From: Pseudomonas fluorescens
Lineage (GTDB): Bacteria; Pseudomonadota; Gammaproteobacteria; Pseudomonadales; Pseudomonadaceae
Direction: 5' to 3'
DNA length: 64,000 nt
Assembly (NCBI RefSeq): GCF_004683905.1
Contig: NZ_CP038438.1
Span: forward strand, 4,216,001-4,280,000
In this document: one piece after another, positions 51,297 to 59,891 of the stretch
Layout of the letters: every line of letters begins with the position of its first letter
Position numbering within the stretch: the first letter of the stretch is position 1
The notes under the pieces: generated by a model
Told to the model about the DNA's origin: nothing
Database searches by the model: none
What the model saw: the letters and a program-made list of their open reading frames with translations, nothing else
Translations under genes and position numbers: made by a program

Positions 51297-51423
51297 GGGA
51301 TTTCGGGTACACCGGGCTTAACCGGCCTAGAATGGAACCACTGCGAACTCACTTCGCTCAAAGTGGTATGCAGCGTCGCTGGCGAAACCCTCGCCCGCCG
51401 AGCTGCCATTAAGGAGAGCCGTT

Positions 51424-51591
51424 ATGCCCTGGTATGCCTGGTTGATTCTGGTCGTTGCAATCGGCTCGATCGTTGGCGGATTGATGATGCTGCGCGACAC
51501 CGCCAACAAGGTTGAACTGACCGATGAAGAACGCAAACGCGTTGCACAGCGCAACGCCGAAGCGGACATCAAAGACGCGCAGGATCGCTGA
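51424..51591 (+). CDS. Small DUF2897-like membrane protein
   Basis: 55 residues (MPWYAWLILVVAIGSIVGGL then MMLRDTANKVELTDEERKRV), one membrane span at about 5-22 and a charged cytoplasmic tail. Matches the DUF2897 family of small gammaproteobacterial membrane proteins; function unknown. Start at ATG 51424 with AAGGAGA 6 bases upstream; a terminator follows, so it is a single-gene unit. Confidence 0.85.
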   Translation: MPWYAWLILVVAIGSIVGGLMMLRDTANKVELTDEERKRVAQRNAEADIKDAQDR

Positions 51592-51597
51592 ACGAAG

Positions 51598-51630
51598 AAC
51601 CCCGCCTGAATCGGCGGGGTTTGTTTTTTG
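51598..51630 (+). terminator. Rho-independent terminator
   Basis: Stem AACCCCGCC/GGCGGGGTT with loop TGAATC and T-rich tail, after the DUF2897 gene. Confidence 0.9.
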
Positions 51631-51750
51631 TGCGGAGTATTAACTCCAAGGATCGTGTTGGACTCAGCGGCGCGCTTTTAAGAAGTAGAAGTACAGTCAC
51701 CATGTCATTTACCTTGGTTAAGATGGTGGTCTTGTTGCGGAGAGTTCCAC

Positions 51751-52308
51751 ATGCGTTACTCGCAAGATCATAAAGCTCAAACCCATCAGCGGATCATCAA
51801 GGAAGCCTCGGCGCGATTTCGCAAAGACGGCATTGGTGCTACCGGTCTGCAACCGCTGATGAAAGCGCTGGGGCTGACCCACGGCGGCTTTTACTCACAC
51901 TTCAAATCCAAGGACGAACTGGTCGAGAAAGCCTTGCAGGAGGCAAGCAATCAAGTCGATGGTCTGTGCGCCGAGATCTTTGCCAAGGAACAGCCGCTGC
52001 AGGCGTTTATCGACACCTACCTGTCCGAATGGCATCAGACCTCCCCCCACGAAGGCTGTCCGCTGCTGACCATTTCCTCAGAGCTGGGTCTGCGCGGCCA
52101 GCCGAGCCCGACCAGTGATGCGGTACTCAATGCCCGACTGAGTCAAATCGAAGGCACCCTCGAGGGCGACAACAACGCCGACCGGGCCATTGTCATCATG
52201 TCGACGCTGGTCGGCGCGCTCTTGCTGTCACGCAGTGTCGCTGACGCCGAGTTTGCCCAACGCATCCTCGACGTCACGCGCGATCACCTCAAGCAATCGC
52301 AGGACTAA
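51751..52308 (+). CDS. TetR-family transcriptional regulator
   Basis: 185 residues. DNA-binding helices at about 8-55 (ASARFRKDGIGATGLQPLMK with ALGLTHGGFYSHFKSKDEL), then the ligand-binding helices with EGCPLLTISSELG. The effector region resembles the YfiR/ AcrR-like group with a short C-terminal domain. Its stop codon overlaps by 4 bases with the convergent ketosynthase stop. It may control the SDR/ketosynthase pair encoded on the other strand. Confidence 0.9.
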   Translation: MRYSQDHKAQTHQRIIKEASARFRKDGIGATGLQPLMKALGLTHGGFYSHFKSKDELVEKALQEASNQVDGLCAEIFAKEQPLQAFIDTYLSEWHQTSPHEGCPLLTISSELGLRGQPSPTSDAVLNARLSQIEGTLEGDNNADRAIVIMSTLVGALLLSRSVADAEFAQRILDVTRDHLKQSQD

Positions 52309-53579
52309 GCCTGCCAGCGCTTGAACAGCACACTGGCATTCACTCCGCCAAAACCGAAACCGTTGGACAGGGCATACTCGATTGGCATCGACCGCGCCTG
52401 ACCGTGAACGATATCTACACCCGCACTCGCCGGATCGGGATTGTCGAAGTTGAGCGTCGGCGGGACGACCTGATCCCGGATGGCCAACAAGGTGAAGATC
52501 GCTTCCAACCCGCCGGCAGCGCCGAGCAAATGCCCGGTGGCGGATTTGGTCGAAGTCACGGCGATTTTATTCTCCGTACCGAACAGCGCCTTGATCGCTG
52601 CCAACTCACCAAGATCGCCCACCGGTGTCGAGGTCGCATGCGCATTGAGATGCTGCACCTGATCTGGCGCAACACCCGCCTGAGCCAGCGCCAACTGCAT
52701 CGCGCGTCGTGCACCGCTGCCGTCCTCCGGCCCGGCGGTGAGGTGATAGGCATCGGCAGTGGTGCCGTAACCGACCAGCTCAGCCAAAGGCTGCGCGCCA
52801 CGTGCCAGCGCGTGCTCCAGCGATTCGATCACCAGCAGACCGGCGCCCTCGCCCATCACGAAACCATCGCGACCACTATCAAAGGGTCGTGAGGCACGTT
52901 CGGGGGTGTCGTTGTAACCGCTGGACAACGCTCGCGCCGCGGCAAAACCGGCCAGGCTGACCCGATCGATGCAGGCTTCCGCGCCGCCGCAAACCGCGAT
53001 ATCCGCTTCACCGGCACGAATCATCCGCGCAGCATCGCCAATCGCCTGGACCCCGGCCGCACAAGCAGTCACCGGTGCGCCGAGCGGGCCCTTCAAAGCG
53101 TGCTGGATCGACACATGTCCGGCCGCCAGATTGACCAGAAACGATGGGATGGTGAACGGCGACAGACGACGCGGGCCACGACTGTCGGTGGTGCGTACGG
53201 CGTCGGCGATGGCGCCGAACCCGCCAACACCGGAGCCGATGATGGTCGCGGTGCGCTCCTGATCCTTGGCCTCGGACGGCTGCCATCCGGCTTGCGCCAA
53301 CGCTTGGCGCGCCGCTTCCATGGCGAACAGGATGAAGCGATCCATCTTCTTCTGCTCTTTGGGCGGCGTGGCAAGATCCGGATCGAAACCGGCCTCGACG
53401 TCCTCCACCGCCGTTGGCACCATCCCGGCGACCCGGGTCGGCAGATCTGCGCTCACCGCCTCCGGCAAATTGCGCAAGCCCGAGCGCCCGGCGAGCAAAC
53501 GCTGCCAGACAATCTCGAGATCACTCCCCAAAGGCGAAACCAGACCCATACCGGTGACAACAATTCGACGCTGACTCAT
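52305..53579 (-). CDS. Beta-ketoacyl-ACP synthase II (FabF-like)
   Basis: 424-residue thiolase-fold condensing enzyme. Start MSQRRIVVTGMGLVSPLG; active-site cysteine in VTACAAGVQAIGDAARM (Cys173), histidines in HLNAHATSTPVGD and KSATGHLLGAAGG. All KAS II catalytic residues are present. It is not with acpP/fabD, so it is a second FabF-type enzyme in a small operon after the SDR gene (17 bases between). Start at ATG 53579, AGAGG 13 bases upstream on the minus strand. Role: stand-alone elongation of an unusual acyl chain is possible; no ACP gene is nearby. Confidence 0.92.
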   Translation of the reverse strand: MSQRRIVVTGMGLVSPLGSDLEIVWQRLLAGRSGLRNLPEAVSADLPTRVAGMVPTAVEDVEAGFDPDLATPPKEQKKMDRFILFAMEAARQALAQAGWQPSEAKDQERTATIIGSGVGGFGAIADAVRTTDSRGPRRLSPFTIPSFLVNLAAGHVSIQHALKGPLGAPVTACAAGVQAIGDAARMIRAGEADIAVCGGAEACIDRVSLAGFAAARALSSGYNDTPERASRPFDSGRDGFVMGEGAGLLVIESLEHALARGAQPLAELVGYGTTADAYHLTAGPEDGSGARRAMQLALAQAGVAPDQVQHLNAHATSTPVGDLGELAAIKALFGTENKIAVTSTKSATGHLLGAAGGLEAIFTLLAIRDQVVPPTLNFDNPDPASAGVDIVHGQARSMPIEYALSNGFGFGGVNASVLFKRWQA

Positions 53580-53596
53580 ACCGCAGTTACCTCTGA

Positions 53597-54394
53597 TCAA
53601 TTTTTGTAGCGTTCAGCCGCCGAACTGCGCGACAGATTCGGTGCCATGACATGTCGTGCACGCACAAAGGCCTGCCATTCACCCGCGTCAGGCAGCGACG
53701 GGATGGTAATCAACTCGCCCTGATCCAGACCGGCGAGCGCCGCATCGACCATCTCGCCGGCCTCCATCACCATCTCCGCCGGAATGCCGCTGGCGTCGAT
53801 GCCGGAACGCTCCCAGATTTCAGTGCGGGTAACCCCGGGCAGCACCGCTTGCACCTTCACGCCAGTGCCTTCGAGCTCGGCGTTGAGCGACTGAGTCAGG
53901 CTCAACACGTAGGCTTTACTCGCGCTGTAGGTGGCATTGAAACGTTCTGGAAACAGCGCCACCACCGAGGCGATATTGATGATCGTGCCGCGTCCAGCCT
54001 TGGCGAAACTGGCGGCGGCTGCAGAGGCCAGCAACGTCACGGCGGTGACGTTCAATTGGATCAGACGCTCCAGTTGCTCGGCGTCGGAATTGGCCAGCAA
54101 ACCATCGGCTGCGACCCCTGCGTTATTCACCAACAGGGTGATGCTTGAATCACTGCGCAGGCGTTGCTGGAGTTTGAGGACATCGTCCTTTTGCGTCAGG
54201 TCGGCTTTGAGCACTTCGACCTGAACGCCATGGGCGTCTCGCAACTGGCTCGCAGCACTTTCCAGGCGGTCTTTGTCACGCGCAACCAACAGCAGATCAA
54301 AACCACGCGCCGCCAGTCGCTGCGCGTAGATGGCACCGATACCGGACGATGCGCCGGTCACCAGAGCAGTACCTTGGGATTGTGCGGAATTCAT
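53597..54394 (-). CDS. Short-chain dehydrogenase/reductase
   Basis: 265 residues, classical SDR. Cofactor motif TGASSGIGAIYA (near 11), NNAG (near 90), catalytic serine in INIASVVAL, and YSASK (Tyr near 156). Short-chain length and C-terminal region are of the DltE/YqjQ type; substrate unknown. Start at ATG 54394 with AGGAG 7 bases upstream. First gene of an operon with the FabF-like gene, together perhaps a beta-ketoacyl reduction and condensation pair. Confidence 0.9.
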   Translation of the reverse strand: MNSAQSQGTALVTGASSGIGAIYAQRLAARGFDLLLVARDKDRLESAASQLRDAHGVQVEVLKADLTQKDDVLKLQQRLRSDSSITLLVNNAGVAADGLLANSDAEQLERLIQLNVTAVTLLASAAAASFAKAGRGTIINIASVVALFPERFNATYSASKAYVLSLTQSLNAELEGTGVKVQAVLPGVTRTEIWERSGIDASGIPAEMVMEAGEMVDAALAGLDQGELITIPSLPDAGEWQAFVRARHVMAPNLSRSSAAERYKN

Positions 54395-54566
54395 GAGAGC
54401 GCTCCTGAAACATATTGGGAGATAGGCCTCCAACGCTCGCTTGCCTGGAGGTGACGGAAATTATTATAGGCATAATCCAAAGACAATATGATACCCATAA
54501 TTTTCAGCTCACCGACAAACGCGACGCCACTCCCTCTGTCGCATCTCTGCCACCAGAAAGCAGAAA

Positions 54567-54590
54567 GGCCGGTCAATGACCGGCCCCTTG
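54567..54590 (-). terminator. Rho-independent terminator of the ComEA-like gene
   Basis: Stem GGCCGGTC/GACCGGCC with loop ATT, short T run (TTTC) on the minus strand. Confidence 0.55.
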
Positions 54591-54606
54591 GCGTTGAATA
54601 ATCAGC

Positions 54607-54942
54607 TTAGTTCACTTCCAGCTTATCGCGGTTGCGATCCAGGATCGCTTTGCCGATGCCCTTCACTTCAAGCAGTTCATCCACCGAGGCGAATGGCCCG
54701 TTAGCATCACGATACGCAACAATCGCTTTGGCTTTCGCCTCGCCGACTCCGGACAATTGCTTCTGCAAAGTCGCGGCATCGGCACCGTTCAGATCAACCT
54801 TCTCACTTGGGGATGCCGTCATCCCCTCCGTAACCATCGTTGCCTTTTCCGCTTGAGGGGCGACGGCTGGTGCGGCGATTGCAGCGATTGAAGCGCTGGT
54901 GAGGAAGGCAAAAACCAGAGAATAGAAAAAACCGTTACGCAT
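54607..54942 (-). CDS. ComEA-like helix-hairpin-helix DNA-binding protein
   Basis: 111 residues. Signal peptide (about 1-23, SIAAIAAPAV), a linker, then two helix-hairpin-helix motifs: VDLNGADAATLQKQLSGVGEAKAKAIVAYR and DELLEVKGIGKAILDRNRDKL. This is the periplasmic DNA-binding domain of competence ComEA, found also in bacteria not known to be transformable. In P. aeruginosa an equivalent gene (PA3140) follows wbpM, as here. Confidence 0.92.
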   Translation of the reverse strand: MRNGFFYSLVFAFLTSASIAAIAAPAVAPQAEKATMVTEGMTASPSEKVDLNGADAATLQKQLSGVGEAKAKAIVAYRDANGPFASVDELLEVKGIGKAILDRNRDKLEVN

Positions 54943-55052
54943 AAATGACGCTCCATCATCGTTTTAGAAAGCAGCTTTTCCGAAGCTGCTCTCCAAACTT
55001 AGGCGATGGTTGGCGGTTGTCAAAAATGCGTCTATTACAGGATGTGAAACAA

Positions 55053-57062
55053 TCAGGGTTCCAGGCGGCGCTGCTGGTAGATCCAGTCGACGATTTCGCC
55101 ATCCGGGGTATAGCCGCTCACGGTTTCGCGCAGCAATTGACGCACTCGTGAGTAATCATCATTTTCGACTGCGACGAGCAGTTCGTGTAGACGAGCCTTG
55201 AGTACATCCCAAGGAAGGTGATCCTCGTTGGCGGTCATGATCATCGGGTGTGGCGTTGCTGCTACGTTGTCGCCGATCAACAGCTCCTCGTAGAGCTTTT
55301 CACCTGGCCGCAAACCCGTGAACTCAATGGAAATATCGCCTTGCGGGTTGCGCTCGGAACGAATGCTCAAGCCGGACAGGTGGATCATTTTTTCTGCCAG
55401 TTCGACAATTTTCACGGGTTCCCCCATGTCGAGCACGAAGACATCACCACCCTGCCCCATGGATCCGGCTTGAATCACCAGCTGCGCAGCTTCCGGAATC
55501 GTCATGAAGTAGCGGGTGATCTTGGGGTGGGTGACCGTCAGTGGGCCGCCTGATTTGATCTGGCTGTGAAACAGCGGGATTACCGAACCCGACGAACCCA
55601 GCACATTGCCGAAACGGACCATGGTGAAGCGGGTTTTGTTGACTCTGGAAACGTTGACCTTGTCACCGAACAACACAGGAGCGATCTCACGGCTTAAAGC
55701 CTGAAGTGTCAGTTCCGCCAAGCGCTTTGTGCTGCCCATGACATTAGTTGGACGGACGGCTTTGTCAGTGGAGATCAACACAAAGTTAGCCACACCGCAC
55801 TGTAATGCCGCTTGAGCAGTATTGAGCGTTCCAATCACGTTGTTCAAAACACCTTCGGCAATGTTGTGCTCAACCATAGGCACATGCTTGTAGGCAGCCG
55901 CGTGGTAAACCGTCTCAACGTCCCAGGTTCTCATGACATCCAGCAGTTTGTGTTGGTGGCGGATAGAACCCAATATCGGTAAAAGCCTGATGGATAATGA
56001 CTCGCGAGCTCCTCTCTGTTCAAGTTCCGACAAGATGCTGTATAGGTTGAATTCGCTGTGCTCGAACAAAATCAGTGTTTTAGGCTCGAGGGAGAATATT
56101 TGCCGACAAAGCTCTGACCCGATGGATCCGCCCGCGCCGGTCACCATGACCGTCTTCCCCTTGATACAGCGCTCCAGCAAGTCACTCTGCGGCGGCACTG
56201 AATCCCGACCGAGCAAATCAGCGATGTCGACTTCCTGAATGTCTTCCACCTTGACACGACCACTAGCGAGATCGGTGAAGTTTGGAACACTTCGAACATG
56301 CAGTGGAAAACCTTCCAACAGGTTGAGAATTTCTCGTCGTCTGGCGCGAGTAGATGATGGAAGCGCTAGAAGGATCTCCTGCGCGCCAGTTACATCGATC
56401 ATTTGTTGAATGTGCTTGGGCTTGTATACCTGCAATCCTGAAATTGACCGATCCGCGATGCTTGCGTCATCGTCGATAAACGCTACCGGACGCATGACGC
56501 GTCCCATACGTAACGCAGCAACCAGCTGATTACCCGCTACGCCAGCACCGTAAATCGCGACTTTGGTAAGACCGTCATCGCGATTTGCAAATGGCACGTG
56601 TTGGGCCGCGTTGAACCAGTCGCCCATGAAATACTGGCGCATACACAGTCGTAGACCGCCAATGATGACGAGGCTAAGCCACCAGTAATTAAAAATGATG
56701 GAGCGAGGTACAACGGTTTCATGGTTGCTGTACCAGTAGACGACGACCGCGAGAATCAGAGAAGAAAGACTGACCGCTTTGATTATCGCAATAAGTGCAT
56801 CATTGCCGAAGTAACGCATGACAGCACGGTACATTCCAAAACGGATAAACAAAGGGATCGCGACGACAGGAGCGCAGCCGAAAAGCCACAAATGGACACG
56901 CAACGGATTGTACATATCGTCGATGCCAAGCCGAACGATAAATGCCAGCCAGAGGGCTAACCACACCAGGAAGACATCAGTGGTGACTTGAATCAGCCGT
57001 TTTTGCCGACGAGGCAAACTCACCAAATAGCGTCGGACCCCATCTGTAACATCATCGAACAC
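55053..57062 (-). CDS. wbpM: UDP-N-acetylglucosamine 4,6-dehydratase WbpM (membrane-anchored)
   Basis: 669 residues, required in pseudomonads for the start of O-antigen and related sugar synthesis. N-terminal part (about 20-150) has four membrane spans; then a first Rossmann-type domain (about 160-275, VAIYGAGVAGNQLVAAL) and the C-terminal SDR domain with VTGAGGSIGSELCRQ (about 304-318), VYHAAAYKHVPMVE and the S-M-K triad STDKAV/ MGSTKRLAE typical of WbpM/FlaA1/CapD. Start is a GTG (read leftward from 57062) with AAGGAG 8 bases upstream. Divergent from the downstream rightward cluster. Confidence 0.95.
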   Translation of the reverse strand: MFDDVTDGVRRYLVSLPRRQKRLIQVTTDVFLVWLALWLAFIVRLGIDDMYNPLRVHLWLFGCAPVVAIPLFIRFGMYRAVMRYFGNDALIAIIKAVSLSSLILAVVVYWYSNHETVVPRSIIFNYWWLSLVIIGGLRLCMRQYFMGDWFNAAQHVPFANRDDGLTKVAIYGAGVAGNQLVAALRMGRVMRPVAFIDDDASIADRSISGLQVYKPKHIQQMIDVTGAQEILLALPSSTRARRREILNLLEGFPLHVRSVPNFTDLASGRVKVEDIQEVDIADLLGRDSVPPQSDLLERCIKGKTVMVTGAGGSIGSELCRQIFSLEPKTLILFEHSEFNLYSILSELEQRGARESLSIRLLPILGSIRHQHKLLDVMRTWDVETVYHAAAYKHVPMVEHNIAEGVLNNVIGTLNTAQAALQCGVANFVLISTDKAVRPTNVMGSTKRLAELTLQALSREIAPVLFGDKVNVSRVNKTRFTMVRFGNVLGSSGSVIPLFHSQIKSGGPLTVTHPKITRYFMTIPEAAQLVIQAGSMGQGGDVFVLDMGEPVKIVELAEKMIHLSGLSIRSERNPQGDISIEFTGLRPGEKLYEELLIGDNVAATPHPMIMTANEDHLPWDVLKARLHELLVAVENDDYSRVRQLLRETVSGYTPDGEIVDWIYQQRRLEP

Positions 57063-57490
57063 TATTTACGCTCCTTTTCCCGAATACCGACTGTTGCACC
57101 GCTGGCGAGTCCTTTCAGGTGCTCAGCTCTGTAAGCGTCCGCAATCACTTCAATTTAGCCGGTACAAATGCGATGCAAAAGCTCCTATTGACACTATCGC
57201 GTCATTTGCTACGGCGTTCCCTTGCACCGGCGCAGCCACTGTACGTGACCACTCGAAAAAGCCACGAAAATTGGGCCGTTGCAGAACCTTTCGATTGCGC
57301 AGATCTCTTAAAGTGCGGCCGAGACAGACATTTCACCTGAACCCTTTTAAAATGGCTACCAAGGCATACCCTTTCAGCTCCGTTCCGCCAAGACAGCCTG
57401 AATCGCCACTCCTTCAGCTGCACGCTACCAGCTCAGCCTAAGGTCAAATGCATCTTGAGATTTACGTGATTCGGAACGTTTGAGACAAAA
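57063..57490. other. wbpM-glycosyltransferase divergent intergenic region
   Basis: About 430 bases with lower GC and no supported gene. Two opposite promoters are expected. It holds an ops-like element on the minus strand (57421-57432). Short open frames here do not resemble proteins. Confidence 0.5.
57421..57432 (-). promoter_or_regulatory. Candidate ops element (JUMPstart core) upstream of wbpM
   Basis: Minus strand GCTGGTAGCGTG, matching the RfaH-recruiting ops consensus GGCGGTAGCGTG in 10 of 12 positions (GGTAGCGTG exact). It lies 359 bases before the wbpM start, in the leader position expected for an ops site. Confidence 0.35.
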
Positions 57491-58477
57491 ATGACTACGC
57501 AGCCACAGGGTTTGAACTTGCACTCTACGACGAAGGAAATGTCTGAAATCAATACATTAAATCCAAAGATCGCCATCTTACTCTGCACTTTCAACGGCGC
57601 AAATTTTCTCAAAGAGCAATTGGAGTCGTTCATCAGTCAGACCCACGAAAATTGGGTAATCTACGCCTCGGACGATGGTTCCACAGACGACACGCTCAAG
57701 CTTCTGACTCGGTATCAACAAATATTGGGCAACGACCGACTGGTCATATTCCATGGCCCTCGAAATGGCTTCGCCAAAAACTTCCTATCCTTGGTTAAAA
57801 ATCAGTCAATTATTGCAGACTACTTTGCATTCAGTGATCAAGACGACATTTGGTTTGCCGACAAACTGGAAAGAAGCCTGGCAAAGATTCGAGCCGTTTC
57901 TGCTGCCCCTGCGCTTTACTGCTCAAGAACCCGCCTAATTTCCGCTGACAAAAAAATTCAGGGGTTTTCACCTTTATTCTCGGCGTCACCCACATTCGCC
58001 AACGCGTTGGTTCAGAGCATCGCTGGCGCAAATACTATGCTCATCAACTCTCAAGCGCGGGATCTACTAGCGCAGACGCCTGATGACGCGGTCATCGTCG
58101 CCCATGACTGGCTGACCTACTTAATCATAACCGGCTGCGGTGGAGTGGTCATCTATGATCATCGCCCCTCGCTGGATTACCGACAACACGGCGAAAACCT
58201 AATTGGCGCAAATAATAGCGCACGCGAACGCTTGGTTCGTATTGGACGGATGTGGTCGGGCCGCTTCGGTGAATGGAGTACCCACAACCTGCTGATCCTG
58301 CGTTGCTTTCGTCATCACCTGACCGCCCAAAACCAGCGAGCCATGGATCTTTTCGAACAAGCGCGTAAAAGCCCTTTATTCAAGCGCCTTTATCTGATGA
58401 AAAAGTCGGGGATTCATCGTCAAACGCTGCCAGGAAACATCAGCCTCTTCGTAGCAGCATGCCTGAACAAAATTTGA
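57491..58477 (+). CDS. Family 2 glycosyltransferase
   Basis: 328 residues, GT-A fold. Nucleotide-sugar site starts KIAILLCTFNGANFLKEQLE; acidic ASDDGSTDDTLKLL and the second acidic pair in AFSDQDDIWFADKLE (DxD-like). C-terminal part (about 215-328) is helical with basic residues. Resembles the rhamnosyltransferase type of LPS clusters; the donor is not determinable. Start ATG 57491, while an in-frame ATG 57539 would remove 16 residues; both ribosome sites are weak. Followed by a long untranslated gap and then the ABC exporter genes. Confidence 0.88.
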   Translation: MTTQPQGLNLHSTTKEMSEINTLNPKIAILLCTFNGANFLKEQLESFISQTHENWVIYASDDGSTDDTLKLLTRYQQILGNDRLVIFHGPRNGFAKNFLSLVKNQSIIADYFAFSDQDDIWFADKLERSLAKIRAVSAAPALYCSRTRLISADKKIQGFSPLFSASPTFANALVQSIAGANTMLINSQARDLLAQTPDDAVIVAHDWLTYLIITGCGGVVIYDHRPSLDYRQHGENLIGANNSARERLVRIGRMWSGRFGEWSTHNLLILRCFRHHLTAQNQRAMDLFEQARKSPLFKRLYLMKKSGIHRQTLPGNISLFVAACLNKI

Positions 58478-59063
58478 GCAGTGAACTTTATTTCGCCGAA
58501 AGAGCGTACAGCACTGGTGACGTCTGAACGTGGGGGCATGGATGCCTCTGCGGCTCACATATGGTAATGTGCCGCCCGCCTCCGGCGAGGCTCGCTGAGC
58601 ATTGGCATTTCTGGAAATCCTACTTTTTAGACTGCGCCAGGAGACATGAGAAAAGGGTCTCAACCTCCCGTGAAGCGTTATACCTCCCAGCCGGTATCGT
58701 TACACGCCAGTTGTTGACTGGACTTTGGTCACCACGTCAAGGATGAATGAAGGTTCACGAAATGACGTCCACGGCATTGGTATCACTTTTCCCTAAGCTG
58801 AGAACGCATGACGAAAACGACTACATTCATGGCTATTCCAGAGGAACCGGATGAATGCACTCATGGCCTGAATATTGGCTCGCCTGACGCTGCCCCCCTT
58901 CCCCCGTGTACGTGACCAATAAATTCAACCAATTGTCGACGAGCGTAGTCTGGCCGGGAACGAGCGAGCCAGCGTCTTCGACTGAACCCCTTGAGGAGGC
59001 AACTACCTTGTCCGCTACAGATCAGGCAGCTAACCTGCTCCAAGACACAGAGGTGTCCGCTTA
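58478..59063. other. Intergenic leader upstream of wzm
   Basis: About 590 bases with no clear gene. A 35-codon open frame with an AAGGATGA site just upstream of its ATG (58747-58854) and an 18-codon one before it are the only candidates. The untranslated stretch may hold a promoter or processing site for the exporter operon. No repeats of families A-D. Confidence 0.5.
58747..58854 (+). CDS. Possible small ORF in the exporter leader (uncertain)
   Basis: Thirty-five codons, MKVHEMTSTALVSLF and on to HDENDYIHGYSRGTG, ATG at 58747 with GGATG four bases upstream. Composition is protein-like but no family is evident and it may be a chance open frame or a remnant. Confidence 0.2.
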   Translation: MKVHEMTSTALVSLFPKLRTHDENDYIHGYSRGTG

Positions 59064-59891
59064 GTGAACCCACATCTTTCACCTGCAAGCAGCCCTGTCA
59101 GTCTTGTCAAAAGCTTGTGGCACAACCGCCAACTGATTGCCCAGATGACGACTCGAGAGGTCGTAGGGCGTTATCGGGGCTCAGTGATGGGTCTCGCATG
59201 GTCCTTTTTTAACCCGATATTGATGCTCGCGGTTTATACCTTCGTGTTCTCCGAAATATTCAAGGCTCGCTGGGTCGGCATGGATCCCAGCAAAGGAGGC
59301 TTCGCGATCCTTCTCTTTGTCGGGATGATTATTCACGGACTGTTCGCCGAATGTGCAAACCGAGCGCCTTCGCTGATTCTGACAAATGGCAACTATGTGA
59401 AGAAGGTGGTTTTTCCTCTGGAAATACTTCCCGTCATCACGTTGGGCTCAGCCATGTTCCATAGCGCTATCAGTCTGGTTGTCCTGCTGATCGCTCAAGT
59501 GATTCTCACGCACACCATGCAATGGACAGCGCTGTTATTTCCGCTGCTTTTGGTGCCGCTGCTACTGGCCACACTGGGCGTTAGCTGGTTTCTGGCATCC
59601 CTCGGTGTATTCCTGCGGGATGTCGGGCACGTAATCGCGGTGCTGACTACCGTGCTGTTATTTTTGTCGCCGGTGTTATACCCGGTAGCAGCGCTTCCCG
59701 AAGTCTACAGGCCTTGGCTGCAACTGAATCCGCTGACCTACATAATCGAAGAAAGCCGCAACGTCCTGCTCTTTGGGCAGTTACCAGACTGGGGTAGCCT
59801 GTGCCTCGCAGTGGTGATTGGGGCAATTATCGCCGCTGCCGGATATTGGTTTTTTCAGAAAACACGAAAAGGATTCGCTGATGTCCTCTGA
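59064..59891 (+). CDS. wzm: Polysaccharide ABC transporter permease Wzm
   Basis: 275 residues, six-span inner-membrane permease of the ABC-2 type polysaccharide exporter family. Signature of Wzm: SLWHNRQLIAQMTTREVVGR followed by YRGSVMGLAWSFFNPILML, KVVFPLEILPVITLG and the C-terminal LNPLTYIIEESRNVL. Start taken as GTG 59064; ATG at 59145 is in frame but would remove the family's usual N-terminal helix. Overlaps wzt by 11 bases, so the two subunits are co-translated. Confidence 0.93.
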   Translation: MNPHLSPASSPVSLVKSLWHNRQLIAQMTTREVVGRYRGSVMGLAWSFFNPILMLAVYTFVFSEIFKARWVGMDPSKGGFAILLFVGMIIHGLFAECANRAPSLILTNGNYVKKVVFPLEILPVITLGSAMFHSAISLVVLLIAQVILTHTMQWTALLFPLLLVPLLLATLGVSWFLASLGVFLRDVGHVIAVLTTVLLFLSPVLYPVAALPEVYRPWLQLNPLTYIIEESRNVLLFGQLPDWGSLCLAVVIGAIIAAAGYWFFQKTRKGFADVL

